Assembly (NCBI GenBank): GCA_937884235.1
Contig: CALGBT010000618.1
Coordinates: forward strand, 1-6,891
Source of the DNA: an uncultured Pseudomonadota bacterium
Lineage (GTDB): Bacteria; Myxococcota_A; UBA9042; CAIXZC01
Reading direction: 5' to 3'
Length of the DNA stretch: 6,891 nt
Made by a program: the position numbers and the translations under genes. The notes under the pieces are model-generated. The model did not search any database, was not told where the DNA came from, and saw nothing but the letters and a program-made list of their open reading frames with translations. Below, piece after piece: positions 5,257 to 6,891 of this stretch (the first letter of the stretch is position 1; every line of letters begins with the position of its first letter).

Positions 5257-5262
5257 ATGAGG

Positions 5263-6465
5263 ATGAAGTTGTTGGGCTACAACCTGCGCGTGAGTTTGCT
5301 CCTGGGAGCGGTTGTCTTGCTCTGCGGCGGGTGCCCGGCTGAGGTTGAGGGACCAGATGTGGTCGCGCGCAAGAGGGTGGTGGTGCGTGCCGATCCGCTG
5401 CGCCGGACGCTGGTGCCGCAGCCCGTCCTGCCGGTAGCAGATGTGTTGACAGAGGGCGACCTGATGCCAGATGCAACAGCCGAGTCCACTGAACGTCCAC
5501 CCTATCTGGAAGAATCGCCGGTAATCGTGGGCGAGAAGGTGCCCGAGTTGGCCGGGGGGCTCCCGGATTTCGCGACGGTTTTTGAGTCTACGGTCCCCTC
5601 GGTGGTGAAGATCACCACCTACATGAGGGCATTCGCAGCCCATGGCCCGGTGGAGCAACCGTTGACCAGCGGTACCGGTTTTTTCTTTGGCTATCCCGGC
5701 GAGATTCTAACCAACGCGCACGTAGTATTCGATGCCGAGCGTATTGAGATTACCCTCGCCGACGGCCGTGTCGCCGATGGCACACTGCTGGGTGTGGAGA
5801 CCCGCACTGATCTGGCATTGCTCTCCGTAGACTTGGAGTCACCGCCTCCTGGTCTCTCGATTATGCCCGAGGATGAAGTGAGGTCGGGCCTCTGGGTAAT
5901 GGCCATCGGCAATCCTTTCGGGCTCGATTTCTCGGCGAGCAAGGGAATTATCAGTGCGGTAAATCGGACGGACGTTGTCTGGGATGGGGTCGGGTACTGG
6001 GATTTCATTCAGACTGATGCTGCCATCAACCAGGGAAACTCGGGTGGCCCACTGGTTGATCGTTATGGCCGCCTGGTTGGTGTGTGCACTGCGGTGAAGA
6101 GGGAGGGGCAGCGTATCTCCTATGCCATTCCTGTGGGGATGGTGGAGGTCATGGCGCACCATCTGCGGCACTATGGTCGTTTGCGGCGAGCGGACCTGGG
6201 GGTGCGAATCCAGGAGGAGGATGGTCGCATTGCAGTGGTTGGTGTATTCCCTTCTTCACCGGCCTACCTCTCTGGCTTCAAGCCTGGGGACATTATCGTG
6301 GCCCTGGACGGCGAGCCGCCAGGGAGCGTGCCGCAGATGCGCTGGAACATTGCCATTCACTCGTTGGAGGAGCCGGCGCAGTTCGAGTTGGAGCGCGACG
6401 GAGTCCGATTGGTTGTCGCGGTTCAACTGGAACCAGCTTCAAGCGAGCCAGCTCGCCAACGATAG
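5263..6465 (+). CDS. HtrA/Deg-family serine protease lipoprotein with one PDZ domain
   Basis: From the ATG at 5263 the protein has 400 residues. A signal peptide (hydrophobic about 10-20) ends in LLCGGC; Cys24 is the likely lipid anchor, with Cys21 as an alternative. A 75-residue Pro/Val-rich linker leads to a trypsin-like domain (about 100-300) with the complete HtrA triad: His153 in LTNAHVV, Asp183 in RTDLALL and Ser260 in INQGNSGGPL, plus the AIGNPFGL segment. One PDZ domain follows at about 309-390 (LGVRIQ binding loop; FPSSPAYLSGFKPGDIIVALDG). DegP and DegQ have two PDZ domains; one is the DegS-like number. It should degrade or cleave misfolded or regulatory envelope proteins. The lipid anchor instead of a plain signal peptide or a transmembrane helix is less usual. 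It stands 20 bases before clpB, consistent with a stress operon. Which HtrA subtype it is cannot be settled here, so no symbol is given. Confidence 0.92.
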   Translation: MKLLGYNLRVSLLLGAVVLLCGGCPAEVEGPDVVARKRVVVRADPLRRTLVPQPVLPVADVLTEGDLMPDATAESTERPPYLEESPVIVGEKVPELAGGLPDFATVFESTVPSVVKITTYMRAFAAHGPVEQPLTSGTGFFFGYPGEILTNAHVVFDAERIEITLADGRVADGTLLGVETRTDLALLSVDLESPPPGLSIMPEDEVRSGLWVMAIGNPFGLDFSASKGIISAVNRTDVVWDGVGYWDFIQTDAAINQGNSGGPLVDRYGRLVGVCTAVKREGQRISYAIPVGMVEVMAHHLRHYGRLRRADLGVRIQEEDGRIAVVGVFPSSPAYLSGFKPGDIIVALDGEPPGSVPQMRWNIAIHSLEEPAQFELERDGVRLVVAVQLEPASSEPARQR

Positions 6466-6474
6466 CCTGTCCAA

Positions 6475-6479
6475 GGGAG
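6475..6479 (+). promoter_or_regulatory. Ribosome binding site of clpB
   Basis: GGGAG (within AAGGGAG, 6473-6479) lies six bases before the ATG at 6486. Together with the clear ClpB N-terminus this fixes the start. Confidence 0.7.
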
Positions 6480-6485
6480 TCAAGG

Positions 6486-6891
6486 ATGAGAACCGACAAC
6501 TACACCATCAAAGCCCGAGAGGCAGTTCTGGACGCCTTTCGCATGGCCGGAACCCGGCGCAATCCGGAGGTGGGAACCGGTCATCTACTCCTGGTGCTGC
6601 TGCGGCAGGACGAGAGTCTGGTGCCGGCGCTGCTGAACCTCCTGGAGGTTGACCAGAAGCGGCTCGCGGCACAGGCCGTGTCTCTCGTGGAGCGCGCCCC
6701 ACAATTGCATGATGAGGTCCAGGCCGCGGCCTCCACGGACCTGAGCAAGGCGCTGCAGACCGCAGAGCGGGAGGCGCGGGGGCTGAGCGACGACTTCATC
6801 AGCACCGAGCACTTGTTGCTTGGACTGACTGCGGGGCGTGACGATGCGGCTCGCCACCTGGGTGAAGCCAACGTGAGCAAGGAGCGCGTTC
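6486..6891 (+). CDS. clpB: ClpB AAA+ disaggregase, N-terminal part (cut by window edge)
   Basis: The frame from the ATG at 6486 stays open to the window edge and gives 135 residues, about one sixth of a usual ClpB. It is the Clp N-terminal domain with its two repeats: YTIKAREAVLDAFRMA then TGHLLLVLL (His33 region), and LQTAEREARGLSDD then STEHLLLGL (His109 region). The opening resembles ClpB (FTIKAQEAL...) more than ClpC or ClpA, although the AAA+ modules and the middle domain that would prove it lie outside. ClpB is a cytoplasmic hexameric ATPase that works with DnaK to pull proteins out of aggregates; the N-domain helps to recognise substrates. It follows the htrA-like gene by 20 bases with no visible terminator, so envelope and cytoplasmic quality control are probably co-transcribed. 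Confidence 0.9.
   Translation, partial: MRTDNYTIKAREAVLDAFRMAGTRRNPEVGTGHLLLVLLRQDESLVPALLNLLEVDQKRLAAQAVSLVERAPQLHDEVQAAASTDLSKALQTAEREARGLSDDFISTEHLLLGLTAGRDDAARHLGEANVSKERV

Noticed and set aside
5236..5262. Longer htrA product starting at TTG 5236
   Set aside because: It has no ribosome binding site, would probably lie upstream of the transcription start, and adds a Trp-Cys-Arg-rich lead to the signal peptide; the ATG at 5263 fits better.
6122..6652. A 176-codon plus-strand frame across the htrA/clpB junction
   Set aside because: It overlaps the triad-bearing protease frame and the ClpB N-domain frame, both well supported, and its product is low-complexity Ser/Gly/Arg-rich.

Overview
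This is a GC-rich window from a Gram-negative bacterium. The evidence is three predicted outer-membrane or periplasmic lipoproteins besides an HtrA-type protease, a YbgF/CpoB-type coiled-coil/TPR protein of the Tol-Pal system, and a periplasmic LysM protein. The style (many lipoproteins, envelope proteins of unknown family, frequent TTG/GTG starts) resembles deltaproteobacterial lineages such as Myxococcota or relatives. That placement is an impression, not a proof. No rRNA, tRNA, CRISPR array or insertion sequence is visible, and no gap between genes exceeds about 210 bases.

Layout. Bases 1-69 may hold the last codons of a gene entering from the left. A minus-strand gene (about 50-958) encodes the most surprising protein: a complete-looking RelA/SpoT nucleotide-pyrophosphokinase domain behind a lipoprotein signal peptide. 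Diverging from it across a 92-base gap is a small two-helix membrane protein (1051-1428). A 106-residue protein with one CPHC motif follows (1535-1855). Its stop codon overlaps the stop codon of the converging gene.

Bases 1852-5050 form a four-gene minus-strand operon, read from right to left: ybgF/cpoB-like lipoprotein, LysM envelope protein, unknown secreted protein, HAD phosphatase. The first gap is 15 bases and the two following junctions are 4-base stop/start overlaps (TTGA, GTGA). A clear sigma-70-type promoter (TTGACC-N17-TACAAT) lies in front of ybgF. The first three products act in the envelope; the last is a soluble cytoplasmic hydrolase that appears to be translationally coupled to them.

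The rightmost part is a plus-strand protein-quality-control pair: an HtrA-family lipoprotein serine protease with one PDZ domain (5263-6465) and, 20 bases on, the start of a ClpB disaggregase (6486 to the window edge). An 8+8-base inverted repeat sits directly before a TTGACA box in the ybgF/htrA divergent intergenic region and could be an operator.

The best candidate for something undescribed is the exported RelA/SpoT-domain lipoprotein, together with its divergently encoded membrane neighbour.
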